A DNA stretch of 64,000 nt from positions 186,001 to 250,000 of the forward strand of contig NZ_JAUYHK010000014.1 of assembly GCF_030690045.1 (NCBI RefSeq). Direction: 5' to 3'. Each line of letters starts with the position of its first letter. Within the stretch, counting starts at the first letter, position 1. Positions 1 to 8,422 of the stretch are shown here, in pieces. Under the pieces are notes generated by a model that was not told the origin of the DNA, made no database searches, and worked only from the letters and a program-made list of their open reading frames with translations. Made by a program: the position numbers and the translations under genes. The DNA is from Thalassospira sp. GTDB taxonomy: Bacteria; Pseudomonadota; Alphaproteobacteria; Rhodospirillales; Thalassospiraceae.

Positions 1-1763
1 TTTTCAACCTCGCGGACCAGCTCATCCTGCTCGTAATAGGACATGTTGCCGCGTGCCCGGATCTGGATGGACGATACTTCGGGTTCGACTTCCGGGAAAA
101 ATTCAAACCCCTTGCCAAACTGTCCAAAGACCATCCAGACACCGATCAGAATGCCAAAGGCCAACGGAATAATCAGCCAATAGACTTTCAGGGCACGGCG
201 CAGCGTGCGGACATAAAACCCCGTGCCACCGGTCAGATCGTTTAGCTGATCGATTTGACCAGCCGCCACGGCGTCAAGGGCCGGGCTGGATGCGGCACCG
301 GGCTTGCCAAACCATGCGCCGACGGTCGGCACAAAAATCAGGGCCATGACAAGCGATGCAGACAGGGTAAACAGCACCGTAATCGGCAGGAATTTCATAA
401 ACTCGCCGACAATATCGGGCCAAAAAGCCAACGGCAAAAAGGCGGCAAGGGTGGTGGCGGTCGAGGCAATGATCGGCATACCCATGCGTTTGGCCGCCAG
501 CGGATAGGCCTGTTTGCGATGCAGGCCGTCCAGCATCTTGCGATCGGCATATTCGGTCACGACAATCGCGCCATCCACCAGCATCCCGACGGCCAGTATA
601 AGGCTGAACAGCACCACGATATTCACCGTCATGCCCAACGCATACAGGATCAGAATCCCGGTCAGGAACGACCCCGGAATGGCAAGACCAACCAACAGCC
701 CCGACCGCCAGCCCAGCGACCAGATCACCACAATCATCACCAGCAAAATCGCCAGAATCACGCTGTTTTGCAGTTCGTTCAGCATGGTGCGGATATCGTT
801 GGATTGATCCTGTGAATAGCTGATCTGAACGGTCGGCGGGAAGGTTTCGGCACGCGCGGCTGTCAATGCCTTGACGTTATCGATCACCTCGATGATGTTT
901 TCACCGACCCGTTTGGAAATCTCGATTGCAATGGCGGGCTGGCCATTCAGGCGGGCAAAGCTGGTAACGTCCTTAAATGTCCGGCGGACTTCGCCGATAT
1001 CGCGGAACCGCACCACGGCATCGCCATCGACCACAAGCGGCATATCAAGGATATCATCAACCGTTTCAAACAGGCCGGGAACCTTGATGTTAAAGCGCCC
1101 CGTGCCGGTGTCAAGTGCGCCTGCGGCAACCAATGAATTGGAATTGCGCACCAGTTGCACCAGATCGGTGCCGTTCAGGCGATAACTTTCAACCTTGACC
1201 GGATCAATGATGAATTCGACCAGTTCCTCGCGGTCCCCGGCCAGATTGGCCTCCAATACGGCCGGAATGCCTTCGATATCGTCTTTCAGATCGCGGGCAA
1301 GCCGCACCAGGGTCCGTTCGGGAAGATCGCCCGACAAGGTGACGACCAGAACCGGAAACAGCGACAGATTGACTTCATGCACTTCGGGATCGTCGGTATC
1401 GTCGGGCAGGTCGGATTTGGCGATATCGACCCGTTCGCGCACATCGGCCAGTGCCTCGTCAATATCGACATTGGCATAGAATTCCAGCGTGACCGATGCC
1501 CCGTCCTGATACGATTGCGACCGCATTTCCTTGACGCCTTCGACCGTGCGCAATTGCTGCTCCATCGGGCGCAGCAACAACCGTTCGGCGTCCTCGGGCG
1601 AAATGCCGTCATGATGCATCGATACATACAGGATCGGAATCTGAATATCCGGATCGGCTTCCTTGGGGATGGCGTCATAGGCCACCCAACCCGCCACCAG
1701 CAGCAGGATCAGGGTCAGAATCACGGTGCGGGACCGGTTCAGGGCAGCGTCAATCAAAGACAT
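1..1763 (-). CDS. RND-family efflux permease, N-terminal part (cut by window edge)
   Basis: Inner-membrane proton-driven pump subunit of a tripartite RND efflux system; it would take substrate from the inner leaflet or periplasm and pass it to the adaptor encoded just upstream. About 587 residues are visible of a family that is usually a little over 1000, so the rest lies off the left edge. Seen: an N-terminal membrane segment followed by a large periplasmic region beginning PKEADPDI, then a run of membrane helices with the RND signature LVDGAIVVTE. The first aspartate of the AcrB-type proton-relay pair is present (Asp397) but the second position is Gly, as in many non-AcrB RND pumps. The ATG at 1763 lies 24 bases after the adaptor stop, consistent with one padR-adaptor-pump operon. 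Substrate cannot be told from the sequence. Confidence 0.93.
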   Translation of the reverse strand, partial: MSLIDAALNRSRTVILTLILLLVAGWVAYDAIPKEADPDIQIPILYVSMHHDGISPEDAERLLLRPMEQQLRTVEGVKEMRSQSYQDGASVTLEFYANVDIDEALADVRERVDIAKSDLPDDTDDPEVHEVNLSLFPVLVVTLSGDLPERTLVRLARDLKDDIEGIPAVLEANLAGDREELVEFIIDPVKVESYRLNGTDLVQLVRNSNSLVAAGALDTGTGRFNIKVPGLFETVDDILDMPLVVDGDAVVRFRDIGEVRRTFKDVTSFARLNGQPAIAIEISKRVGENIIEVIDNVKALTAARAETFPPTVQISYSQDQSNDIRTMLNELQNSVILAILLVMIVVIWSLGWRSGLLVGLAIPGSFLTGILILYALGMTVNIVVLFSLILAVGMLVDGAIVVTEYADRKMLDGLHRKQAYPLAAKRMGMPIIASTATTLAAFLPLAFWPDIVGEFMKFLPITVLFTLSASLVMALIFVPTVGAWFGKPGAASSPALDAVAAGQIDQLNDLTGGTGFYVRTLRRALKVYWLIIPLAFGILIGVWMVFGQFGKGFEFFPEVEPEVSSIQIRARGNMSYYEQDELVREVE

Positions 1764-1787
1764 GTGATGTCCCTCGTCTGAATGGCG

Positions 1788-2903
1788 CTAGTTTGCGACC
1801 GCGTTGGCTGGATTTTTGGCGACATCGGCAGGATCAAGGCGGCTGACGGTGACATGCACGCCTTCGCGCACCCAGTCATGGCCGACCACAATCAATTCAA
1901 TCTGATCGGGCAGGTCGCCAACCCAGACGGAATCACGGTTCCCGCCCTGCAAATCGACCGGATAAAACACCACATGGTCATCAACCACCCCGCGCACACC
2001 CAATTGCCCGGCATCGTTCAGCGTCAGGACAGACGGCGGCACCGGATGGGCGCGTTTGGTGCCAATCGGCACCTGAAGTTCGGCGGTCATGCCATCGGGA
2101 ATACGGTAATCGGGATTGGCAATTTCAATTTCCACCCGAAAGGTGCGGGTTGCCGCATCGGACATGCGTGAGGTATAGCGCACCATCCCTTCGCGTTCGG
2201 TCCCGTCCAGCAAATGCGCCAGGGCAAGTTGTCCCGGCTCAATCATGCCAATCGAATGTTCGGGGACATGGCCGACCACCAGAATCGGGTCGCTGTCAAT
2301 CACGGTGGCGACGATATCGCCCACCGCCACCAGATCGCCGATTTCAGCCTGCCGGTCCTCGACAAGGCCGGAAAACGGGGCGCGGATCACGGTATTGGCC
2401 AGTTCAACCTCGATAACCTTCAGATCGGACCGGGCTTCTTCCAGCAGGGCCTTGCTCTCGGCAACCCCGGTTTTCGACCGGTAATCCTTTTGTGCAAGGC
2501 TTTCGGAGGCATCGTTTTCCAGTTTGCGCTGTTCGACCAGGGCACGTGCCCGTTCAAGACGTGCGGTGCGGTCTTCGGTCGCAAGGCGGATCAACACATC
2601 GCCCTTTTCAACCCGGTTGCCTTTTTCCACGGCGACTTCGGTGACGCGGGCGGCGGTTTCGGCCTTGATATCCACCTTGATCACCGCCTCGGTCCGGCCG
2701 GAAAGATGCAGATAATCCACATGTTCCTGTGCGGTCGATGTCATGACACGCACCGCAGGCAGGGCCTCGGCCGGCTGGGATACCGTGGCGCCGTCCGGCC
2801 CGTCGGTGGTCGCACTGTCGCCCTCTCCGGCGAACATGCCCGAGACCACCCACAGGGTCGCCCCGACAGCAAGAGCAATGGCAATGATGCGTGAGGCATT
2901 CAT
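1788..2903 (-). CDS. RND efflux periplasmic adaptor (HlyD/MFP family)
   Basis: Membrane fusion protein that would link the RND permease downstream to an outer-membrane channel. At 371 residues it has the usual family length. An N-terminal hydrophobic segment (about residues 5-24) anchors or exports it; no lipobox cysteine is evident. Then come a lipoyl/barrel-sandwich half (VDIKAETAARVTEV), a helical hairpin rich in Ala, Glu and Arg (about 110-160), the second lipoyl half (TVIRAPFSGLVEDR) and a beta-barrel region with the common phrase IPDGMTAEL. It is the middle gene of padR-adaptor-permease, with 43 bases to padR and 24 to the permease. No TolC-like gene is visible in the window. Confidence 0.93.
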   Translation of the reverse strand: MNASRIIAIALAVGATLWVVSGMFAGEGDSATTDGPDGATVSQPAEALPAVRVMTSTAQEHVDYLHLSGRTEAVIKVDIKAETAARVTEVAVEKGNRVEKGDVLIRLATEDRTARLERARALVEQRKLENDASESLAQKDYRSKTGVAESKALLEEARSDLKVIEVELANTVIRAPFSGLVEDRQAEIGDLVAVGDIVATVIDSDPILVVGHVPEHSIGMIEPGQLALAHLLDGTEREGMVRYTSRMSDAATRTFRVEIEIANPDYRIPDGMTAELQVPIGTKRAHPVPPSVLTLNDAGQLGVRGVVDDHVVFYPVDLQGGNRDSVWVGDLPDQIELIVVGHDWVREGVHVTVSRLDPADVAKNPANAVAN

Positions 2904-2946
2904 GGTATCAGTCCTTTGTTGTCATCCTGTGGGCCGGACCCGAAGG

Positions 2947-3537
2947 TTAACGGCTTTTATGATTGTTGCGGCGCGCCCTAAGATCATCGATCAGGGCGGT
3001 TTTGTTCTTGCGGATAAAGTCCAGCGTGGCGCGATACATCGCCTCGCCCAGCCCGGAGACAAACTTGCAACCGGGTTTCAGATCGCCATTTTCCTCGCGG
3101 CCATAAATGCCGCACGATGTGTCGTCGCGTTTACGGTCCGGGTCAATCTGCGCCAGGGCAATTTCCTGGCGGGCTTCCATTTCGTCCAGCAGGGCTTCGG
3201 TCAGTTCGACCGGCAATTCTTCGGCAAAGGTCAGCATGAACAAAATGTCGGAACGATAACGGTCTTCGCCCGGCCGGGTTTGCAGCAGGCCGCGCAAAAA
3301 GCTGCGCCGTCCCTCGGATGTCAGTTGATAAACCTTTTTGTCGGGGCGGTTTTCCTGCTCCTTCTCGACAAAGGTTACCATCCCGTCCTGTGTCAGGCGG
3401 GTCAGGGCCGGATAGATGGACCCCAGCGAAGCCATTTGAAAATGGCTGTAGGTGCCATCTTCAAACATTTTGCGAATTTCATATCCGCTGGCCTCACCCC
3501 CCATCAGGGCACCAAGGCATAACGTGCGTACATCCAT
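2947..3537 (-). CDS. PadR-family transcriptional regulator
   Basis: 196-residue winged-helix regulator of the PadR family (AcrR-unrelated repressors often controlling efflux or phenolic-acid genes). The N-terminal half carries the typical PadR phrases LCLGALMGGEASGYEI and GSIYPALTRLTQDG followed by a wing (KKVYQLTSEGRR); the C-terminal half is the helical dimerisation/ligand part. It is the first gene of an operon with an RND adaptor and permease, so local autoregulation and control of the pump are the likely job. The 60-90 bases upstream contain palindromes suitable as its operator. The effector is unknown. Confidence 0.9.
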   Translation of the reverse strand: MDVRTLCLGALMGGEASGYEIRKMFEDGTYSHFQMASLGSIYPALTRLTQDGMVTFVEKEQENRPDKKVYQLTSEGRRSFLRGLLQTRPGEDRYRSDILFMLTFAEELPVELTEALLDEMEARQEIALAQIDPDRKRDDTSCGIYGREENGDLKPGCKFVSGLGEAMYRATLDFIRKNKTALIDDLRARRNNHKSR

Positions 3538-3578
3538 TACATTTTGTCTTTTCTGTTTTCACCTGATCAGGGTGACTG

Positions 3579-3623
3579 TATCGGTCCGATATATATCAGT
3601 CTGTAGTATGACGGATTGATATA
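3579..3623. promoter_or_regulatory. Candidate PadR operator / promoter region of the efflux operon
   Basis: Two inverted repeats sit 40-90 bases upstream of the padR start. Bases 3579-3591 form TATCGG-T-CCGATA, a perfect 6-bp palindrome. Bases 3592-3598 (TATATCA) and 3617-3623 (TGATATA) form a perfect inverted repeat with an 18-base spacer. AT-rich interrupted palindromes upstream of the regulator are typical of PadR autoregulation; binding here is inferred. Confidence 0.45.
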
Positions 3624-3815
3624 GTCAAGAAGTTGTCAACAGTGTTATGCTCCCCCGGATTGAAACAGGATGCCCCGGCCTGAAAATGAACGGATGTTGC
3701 GGGTTTTGCGTCCGTTTGTGCATGGTCGGACGCCGATTGTGTCTGGTCGTGCATATTGAAACGATTGTGTTGGCAGGGATGCCGGTGCGCATTGATGCGA
3801 CGAACGGGTATTTTT

Positions 3816-5045
3816 ATGACGGTGGAATTTGCCAAATATGCCGATGTCACAATCGGGGTGGTCGGGCTGGTGCAGGGGGTCTTTTTGTTCCTGTTGTTGC
3901 GTGCCGAAGGCATGCGGGCCTTTGCCGCCAACCGCTGGATGATGCTTTTCATTGGCGGGGTGATGATCAATCTGTTTGAAGACGTTATCGAACTGTTCGC
4001 CGACGGTCGGGGCGAAGGCCTGATCCTGTTATTCTTCTTTCCGGCCAATTTCCTGATCGCCCCGGCGATTTATCTGTATTTTCGCGAAATATCGGGGACG
4101 CCATCGCGTCGGCCCTGGGTGCATTTCCTTTTGGCCGGGCTGATTTTTAACCTGATGGCATGGCTGGTGACGATGGATGGCGGGCAAACCGCAACCGTAT
4201 CGGGCGCCCCTGGCATTCTGTCTTCGGCGATTGAAAGTTTTTGCTGGTTTGCGATCATTACCCAGATCGCGATCTATATTATGCTGATCTGGCGGGTGTC
4301 GCGCCGTTATTTCCGTCAGACCCAGACCCAGCTGGGGGCGGACCGGCACGCGATGCAGCGCTGGATGGTGGTTATTCTGGGCGGTGTCAGTCTGATTTTC
4401 GTGACGGTCATTACCAGTAAGATCACCGCTTTCTACCTGCCCGAAGACATGGCAATGACCGGCACCGGGGTTGCCTTTGTGCTGGTGCTGTTCGCCATGA
4501 GTTACGTGATTGCGACCCAGCCCGTTCTGTTTGTCATGGCAGACTGGCCTGACGATGACGCGGCAGCACCTGTGAACACCACCATCCCCGTACCGGATAA
4601 TGGCACTTCGGGCGTATCCCGGCCTTTGCTTGATGATGAGGGGATTGTTCTGGCGCGTCGGCGGCTGGATGACATTCGCAAACAGGGTGATCTTTTGTTC
4701 GATCCGCTGGTATCCCTGCCCAAACTGGCGCGCGCGGTGGGGATTTCCCCCAATCAGCTTTCTTATGTGCTGAATCGTCATGTCGGACAGAATTTCTTTG
4801 ATTATGTGAATAACGCCCGGATTGACGAAGCCCGTGCGGTTTTGCTGGCCGAACCGGATCGCACGATCCTTGATATTGCCCTTAGCGTCGGGTTTAATTC
4901 CAAATCGACCTTCAATCTGGCCTTCAGGAAACTGACCGGCGAAACGCCCAGTGCAATTCGGGCCACGGCACGCAATGCGGTTGCAAATGATCTGACCGAA
5001 CCGGCCCCCCGGGCAGACGCAATGGGTGCAATCGGCCAAAAATAA
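3816..5045 (+). CDS. Membrane-anchored AraC-family regulator, paralogue 1
   Basis: About 409 residues: an N-terminal half with roughly seven hydrophobic helices and a C-terminal AraC/XylS DNA-binding domain (two helix-turn-helix motifs, about the last 110 residues; phrases LARAVGISPNQLSYVL and IALSVGFNSKSTFNLAFRK). Membrane-embedded AraC proteins of this layout are thought to sense a signal in the membrane or periplasm and act directly on DNA. The ATG at 3816 is chosen because it aligns with the start of the adjacent paralogue; an upstream ATG at 3795 is also open. A linker with acidic residues and prolines joins the two halves. It sits 31 bases before a near duplicate. Target genes are unknown. 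Confidence 0.88.
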   Translation: MTVEFAKYADVTIGVVGLVQGVFLFLLLRAEGMRAFAANRWMMLFIGGVMINLFEDVIELFADGRGEGLILLFFFPANFLIAPAIYLYFREISGTPSRRPWVHFLLAGLIFNLMAWLVTMDGGQTATVSGAPGILSSAIESFCWFAIITQIAIYIMLIWRVSRRYFRQTQTQLGADRHAMQRWMVVILGGVSLIFVTVITSKITAFYLPEDMAMTGTGVAFVLVLFAMSYVIATQPVLFVMADWPDDDAAAPVNTTIPVPDNGTSGVSRPLLDDEGIVLARRRLDDIRKQGDLLFDPLVSLPKLARAVGISPNQLSYVLNRHVGQNFFDYVNNARIDEARAVLLAEPDRTILDIALSVGFNSKSTFNLAFRKLTGETPSAIRATARNAVANDLTEPAPRADAMGAIGQK

Positions 5046-5076
5046 TGCCATACGGCAAAGGGACTGAGTTGGGAAT

Positions 5077-6318
5077 ATGGTGAACTACGTGGAAACAGTG
5101 ATTGCCGTTTGTGCAATCATACAGGCGCTTTTTTTGTGCCTGTTGTTGCGGGGCGAGGGGGTGCGCGCCTTGCGGGCCAATCGCTGGATGATGGTTTTTG
5201 TCATCACCTCGGCCCTGAATATGAGCGAAGAAGTCATCGAAATCGTGGCGTTACCGCAGATGACCTATTACGCGGCGCTGTTTTTCCTGCCGGTCAATTT
5301 TACCATTGCCCCGGCCATTTATCTGTATTTCCGCGAAATTTCCGGCACGCCATCGCGGTATCAATGGCTGCATTTCCTGCCTGCGGCGATCATGTTCAAT
5401 CTGGTGGCATGGGTTTTTGTCTATAACGGTGCCGGAATGCCCCATGGCGGGGTTCTGGTGCCGTGGGATGCCATGGGTTATCGCGCATTGCCGGGATTTT
5501 TCCCCTATGGGCTGGCCAAGGTGCAGGCGGCGGTCTATCTGGTGCTGATCTGGAAGGCCGGGTATCACTATTTCCGGCAAACCCAGGAACAGCTTGGCGC
5601 AGACCGTGCTGCCATGCGGGTCTGGGTGACGGCGATTGTCGGCAGCATTACCTTTATCTTTGCCACCCTTGTCGTCAGCAAATCCCTGTTTTCCGGCGAA
5701 TTCACCGGGCTGAGCGTTCAGGCCTCCTTTCTGATCATGTTTCTGATCCTCAGCTATATCCTTGCCACCCGCCCGGTGCTGTTTGTCATGCCCCGCTGGC
5801 CCGAAGACGATGATGCAGAGGATGAGAACGATGACGACCTTGGGAACGTCGTTTTACCCGCCCCGGCAACAGGTCGCGGCCCCGAAGGCGCACCGCGTGC
5901 CCTGGTGGACGAGGATACGGCCGCCCTGGTCGTCCGGCGGTTGGGGGATGTGCGCCGGGCGGGGGATTTGTTGCTGGACCCGCTGGTATCGCTGCCCAAA
6001 CTGGCGCGGGCGGTGGGGGTGTCGCCCAATCAGTTGTCTTATGTTCTGAACCACCATGTCGGGCAGAATTTCTTTGATTATGTCAATGGGGCGCGGATCG
6101 AAGAAGCCCGCGCCGTCCTGATTGCCGAACCGGACAGAACGATCCTCGATGTCGCGCTGAGCGTCGGGTTCAATTCCAAATCGACCTTCAATCTGGCCTT
6201 CAGGAAACTGACCGGTGAAACGCCCAGTACCTTGCGCCGCAAGGAAAGTGGCCAACTGGAAGACCCGTCCGAAAGCCGACCAGAAAACCAGATCGAAAAC
6301 AGGCCAGAGGTGGCCTGA
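5077..6318 (+). CDS. Membrane-anchored AraC-family regulator, paralogue 2
   Basis: 413 residues with the same plan as its upstream neighbour: seven hydrophobic helices, an acidic Pro/Asp-rich linker and a C-terminal AraC domain. The DNA-binding halves of the two proteins are nearly identical over about 80 residues (for example LSYVLNHHVGQNFFDYV versus LSYVLNRHVGQNFFDYV), while the membrane halves have diverged more. This is a tandem duplication whose sensor part has drifted and whose DNA-reading part has been held, so the two may respond to different cues at overlapping sites. Followed by a GC-rich palindrome (6337-6348) and the hairpin before the next gene. Confidence 0.88.
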   Translation: MVNYVETVIAVCAIIQALFLCLLLRGEGVRALRANRWMMVFVITSALNMSEEVIEIVALPQMTYYAALFFLPVNFTIAPAIYLYFREISGTPSRYQWLHFLPAAIMFNLVAWVFVYNGAGMPHGGVLVPWDAMGYRALPGFFPYGLAKVQAAVYLVLIWKAGYHYFRQTQEQLGADRAAMRVWVTAIVGSITFIFATLVVSKSLFSGEFTGLSVQASFLIMFLILSYILATRPVLFVMPRWPEDDDAEDENDDDLGNVVLPAPATGRGPEGAPRALVDEDTAALVVRRLGDVRRAGDLLLDPLVSLPKLARAVGVSPNQLSYVLNHHVGQNFFDYVNGARIEEARAVLIAEPDRTILDVALSVGFNSKSTFNLAFRKLTGETPSTLRRKESGQLEDPSESRPENQIENRPEVA

Positions 6319-6387
6319 CCGTCCGAACGGGTGCAGCCGGACGTCCGGGTTGCTCCAACCGGACGCCAACCGCCGTGCAACAGGCCA

Positions 6388-6422
6388 GTCTCCTGCAATT
6401 CCGATTCCCGATTGCAGGAGAC
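6388..6422 (+). promoter_or_regulatory. 12-bp stem-loop that buries the ribosome-binding site of the next gene
   Basis: Bases 6388-6399 (GTCTCCTGCAAT) pair perfectly with 6411-6422 (ATTGCAGGAGAC) around an 11-base loop. The right arm contains GCAGGAG, the Shine-Dalgarno of the ATG at 6427. No T-run follows, so it does not look like a terminator for the AraC gene. In a transcript the stem would mask the ribosome site, which suggests translational control or protection against read-through; the pairing is seen, the effect is inferred. Confidence 0.6.
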
Positions 6423-6426
6423 CCGA

Positions 6427-7137
6427 ATGACAAATCCGGAACCGCATGCCGTCCCTGAAATGACGGCCGCCAGTGTCGAGGACAGTGTCGCCGACAGTGT
6501 TCCCGACAGTATTCCCGCCATCCCGCCCAACAATCTGCAACAGGTTCACCGCCTGCGCAAATATGCGTTGCGGCTGGGGGGGGTGGCCCTGTTTGCGTTG
6601 ATTGTGTTTACTCAGGCATACTGGCACCACAGCACCGCGATCCATGACATGATCCGGGCGGTCGGCTTTGTCGCCATTGCGATCTGCATTTTTGGCCGGG
6701 GCTGGTGCGCGCTTTATATTGGCGGGCGCAAAAAAACCGAACTGGTCACCACCGGGCCTTATTCGATCTGCCGCAATCCGCTTTATATGTTCAGTTTCAT
6801 CGGGGCCTTTGGCGCCGGGGCGCAAAGCGGCAGCATCCTGATCGCCTGTGCCTGCCTTTTGGTTTGTGTCGGTGTGTTCCGGCCCGTGGTCTTGCTTGAG
6901 GAAAAAGTGCTGATGCAAACTTTCGGCAGGGCATACCGCGTCTATTGCAATACCGTCCCGCGATTTCGTCCGACATGGTATCGCTGGCGCGATGTTTCCG
7001 ATATCACCTGCCGCCCGGCCCTGTTTGTGCGCACCGTGCGCGATGCCTGCTGGTTTGTGGTCGCCATTCCGCTGTGCGAGGCGGTAAAGATGGCGCAAGA
7101 CAGCGGCTGGATCAAACCGCTGGTCACTCTGTTCTGA
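6427..7137 (+). CDS. Isoprenylcysteine carboxyl methyltransferase / PEMT-like membrane protein
   Basis: 236-residue integral membrane protein of the ICMT/PEMT superfamily (membrane methyltransferases using S-adenosylmethionine). The diagnostic part is GPYSICRNPLYM followed by a helix pair and the phrase EEKVLMQTFGRAYRVY, then VPRF; these are the SAM- and substrate-contacting elements of the family. The first 45 residues are a Pro/Ser/Asp-rich soluble tail with repeats of DSV and DSI. Bacterial members act on small hydrophobic substrates that are mostly undefined. The start is set by the strong GCAGGAG site six bases upstream, itself held in a hairpin. The stop abuts the queE stop tail to tail (TGATCA). 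Confidence 0.78.
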   Translation: MTNPEPHAVPEMTAASVEDSVADSVPDSIPAIPPNNLQQVHRLRKYALRLGGVALFALIVFTQAYWHHSTAIHDMIRAVGFVAIAICIFGRGWCALYIGGRKKTELVTTGPYSICRNPLYMFSFIGAFGAGAQSGSILIACACLLVCVGVFRPVVLLEEKVLMQTFGRAYRVYCNTVPRFRPTWYRWRDVSDITCRPALFVRTVRDACWFVVAIPLCEAVKMAQDSGWIKPLVTLF

Positions 7138-7911
7138 TCACACCCCGCGCAGATTGCCCCAGACATGCACATGCCATTGCGGCAAAACCCGGATATCGAA
7201 CCAGCCCTTTGCCGCCACCTGATCCACCAGCCAGCGATACCGTTCGGTCAGTCCGGCAATATCCACCCCGTTTGCGCCGTCCGGGTGCGGGTCCGCCGGC
7301 GTGGTATTGACCGGCTGCACACACACCGGAATGCCCGGATGCAAACGGCGGACATGATCGGCAAATTGCAAATCATAGCCATCGCGCACCGGAAATTTAA
7401 GGGTGATCGCCGGGCCGGTTAACAGCCCGCCTGCCTGCGCGCGGGCAATACAGGCCGCCAGCGCATCGGCATCAAACGGGGTTTGCGCGCTGGGCGGCTT
7501 GGGGCTGAGCGTCAGATAATCCAGATCGGCGAACCAGTCGCGGGCGATGCTGCCCTGGGTTTCAAGGGCAAAGGTAAAACCATCGGCCTTGCCCCGCGCA
7601 ATCAATCCGCCCAGCGGCTGGATCGCCGGATTGCCGCCCGACAGCGTGATCAGGATCGGCTTGTCCTGCGACAGTTTTTTGACGGCGTTCAGAATATCGG
7701 GTGCCGTCATCGGGTGCCAGTCGGCGCGAAAGGCCGGATCGACGGCATACAGCGTATCGCACCATGAACAGCGAAAATCACAGCCGCCGGTGCGCACAAA
7801 CACCGTCGGCACGCCGATCAGCGCACCTTCGCCCTGCACGGTCGGGCCGAAAATTTCGGAAATGCGGATGATATCGCCGGTGGTGTCGCGCGGATGGGAT
7901 GGCATGTTCAT
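7138..7911 (-). CDS. queE: 7-carboxy-7-deazaguanine synthase
   Basis: Radical-SAM enzyme that converts 6-carboxy-5,6,7,8-tetrahydropterin to 7-carboxy-7-deazaguanine in queuosine precursor (preQ0) synthesis. 257 residues. The radical-SAM cluster is CxxxCxxC at Cys44, Cys48 and Cys51 (GGCDFRCSWCDT), preceded by the QueE phrase FGPTVQGEGALIG; SGGNPAIQPLG follows. The ATG at 7911 overlaps the queD stop as ATGA, which argues for this start over an in-frame ATG 18 bases upstream or one 6 bases inside. Forms a queC-queD-queE group. Confidence 0.95.
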   Translation of the reverse strand: MNMPSHPRDTTGDIIRISEIFGPTVQGEGALIGVPTVFVRTGGCDFRCSWCDTLYAVDPAFRADWHPMTAPDILNAVKKLSQDKPILITLSGGNPAIQPLGGLIARGKADGFTFALETQGSIARDWFADLDYLTLSPKPPSAQTPFDADALAACIARAQAGGLLTGPAITLKFPVRDGYDLQFADHVRRLHPGIPVCVQPVNTTPADPHPDGANGVDIAGLTERYRWLVDQVAAKGWFDIRVLPQWHVHVWGNLRGV

Positions 7912-8264
7912 GGCCGGTATTCCGCCCATGTTTTCGGGGTTTCCGAGACCCGCACCGCCGAAACCTCCGGCCAGCGGGCCTGCGCCCAGTCGCAAAAGAA
8001 TTTGGCAAGTTTTTCGGCGGTGGGATGATCATGGCCCAGAACCTCGTTCAGGTGCCGGTGATCAAATTCATCGTCGATCAGGCGTTTAAGCGGCGACAAT
8101 TCCCGGTAATCGCGGACAAAGCCACGATCATCCAGCGTCGCACCGCGCAATTCGACCTCGACAATATAATTATGCCCATGCAGGCGCGAACACGGATGAT
8201 CGGCGGCAAGCCCCGCCAGTTGATGGCTGGCGGAAAAGGCGAATTGTTTGGTGATGGTAAACAT
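7908..8264 (-). CDS. queD: 6-carboxy-5,6,7,8-tetrahydropterin synthase
   Basis: 118-residue QueD of the 6-pyruvoyl-tetrahydropterin synthase fold; it makes 6-carboxytetrahydropterin from dihydroneopterin triphosphate in the preQ0 pathway. Zinc-binding histidines are visible at His14 (FSASH), His29 and His31 (LHGHNY), with the catalytic Cys25 between them. The start at 8264 gives the canonical N-terminus; a longer reading would begin inside repeat-rich intergenic DNA. Its stop overlaps queE by four bases. Confidence 0.95.
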   Translation of the reverse strand: MFTITKQFAFSASHQLAGLAADHPCSRLHGHNYIVEVELRGATLDDRGFVRDYRELSPLKRLIDDEFDHRHLNEVLGHDHPTAEKLAKFFCDWAQARWPEVSAVRVSETPKTWAEYRP

Positions 8265-8369
8265 CGTTGCTGCTTTCGATACGGCGCGCCCGTGCCCGCG
8301 ATGCGGCGGAGGGCTTGCGGCCGGTTTGGTTCCAGAGTGCAAAATTCTCGTTGTGGCGATATGGACGCC

Positions 8370-8422
8370 CGCCTGCGCGGGAGGGGCGGAATGTGTATAT
8401 CCCCGTCATGCCCGCGCAGGCG
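8370..8422. repeat. Dispersed palindromic (REP-like) element
   Basis: A perfect 12-bp inverted repeat: bases 8370-8381 (CGCCTGCGCGGG) pair with 8411-8422 (CCCGCGCAGGCG) around a 29-base loop. The right half reads GTCATGCCCGCGCAGG, close to the CCCGCG-rich palindromes scattered between genes in many proteobacteria. The element lies between queC and queD, and its right arm supplies the end of queC. It could act as an mRNA stabiliser or weak terminator; only one copy is visible here. Confidence 0.5.
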
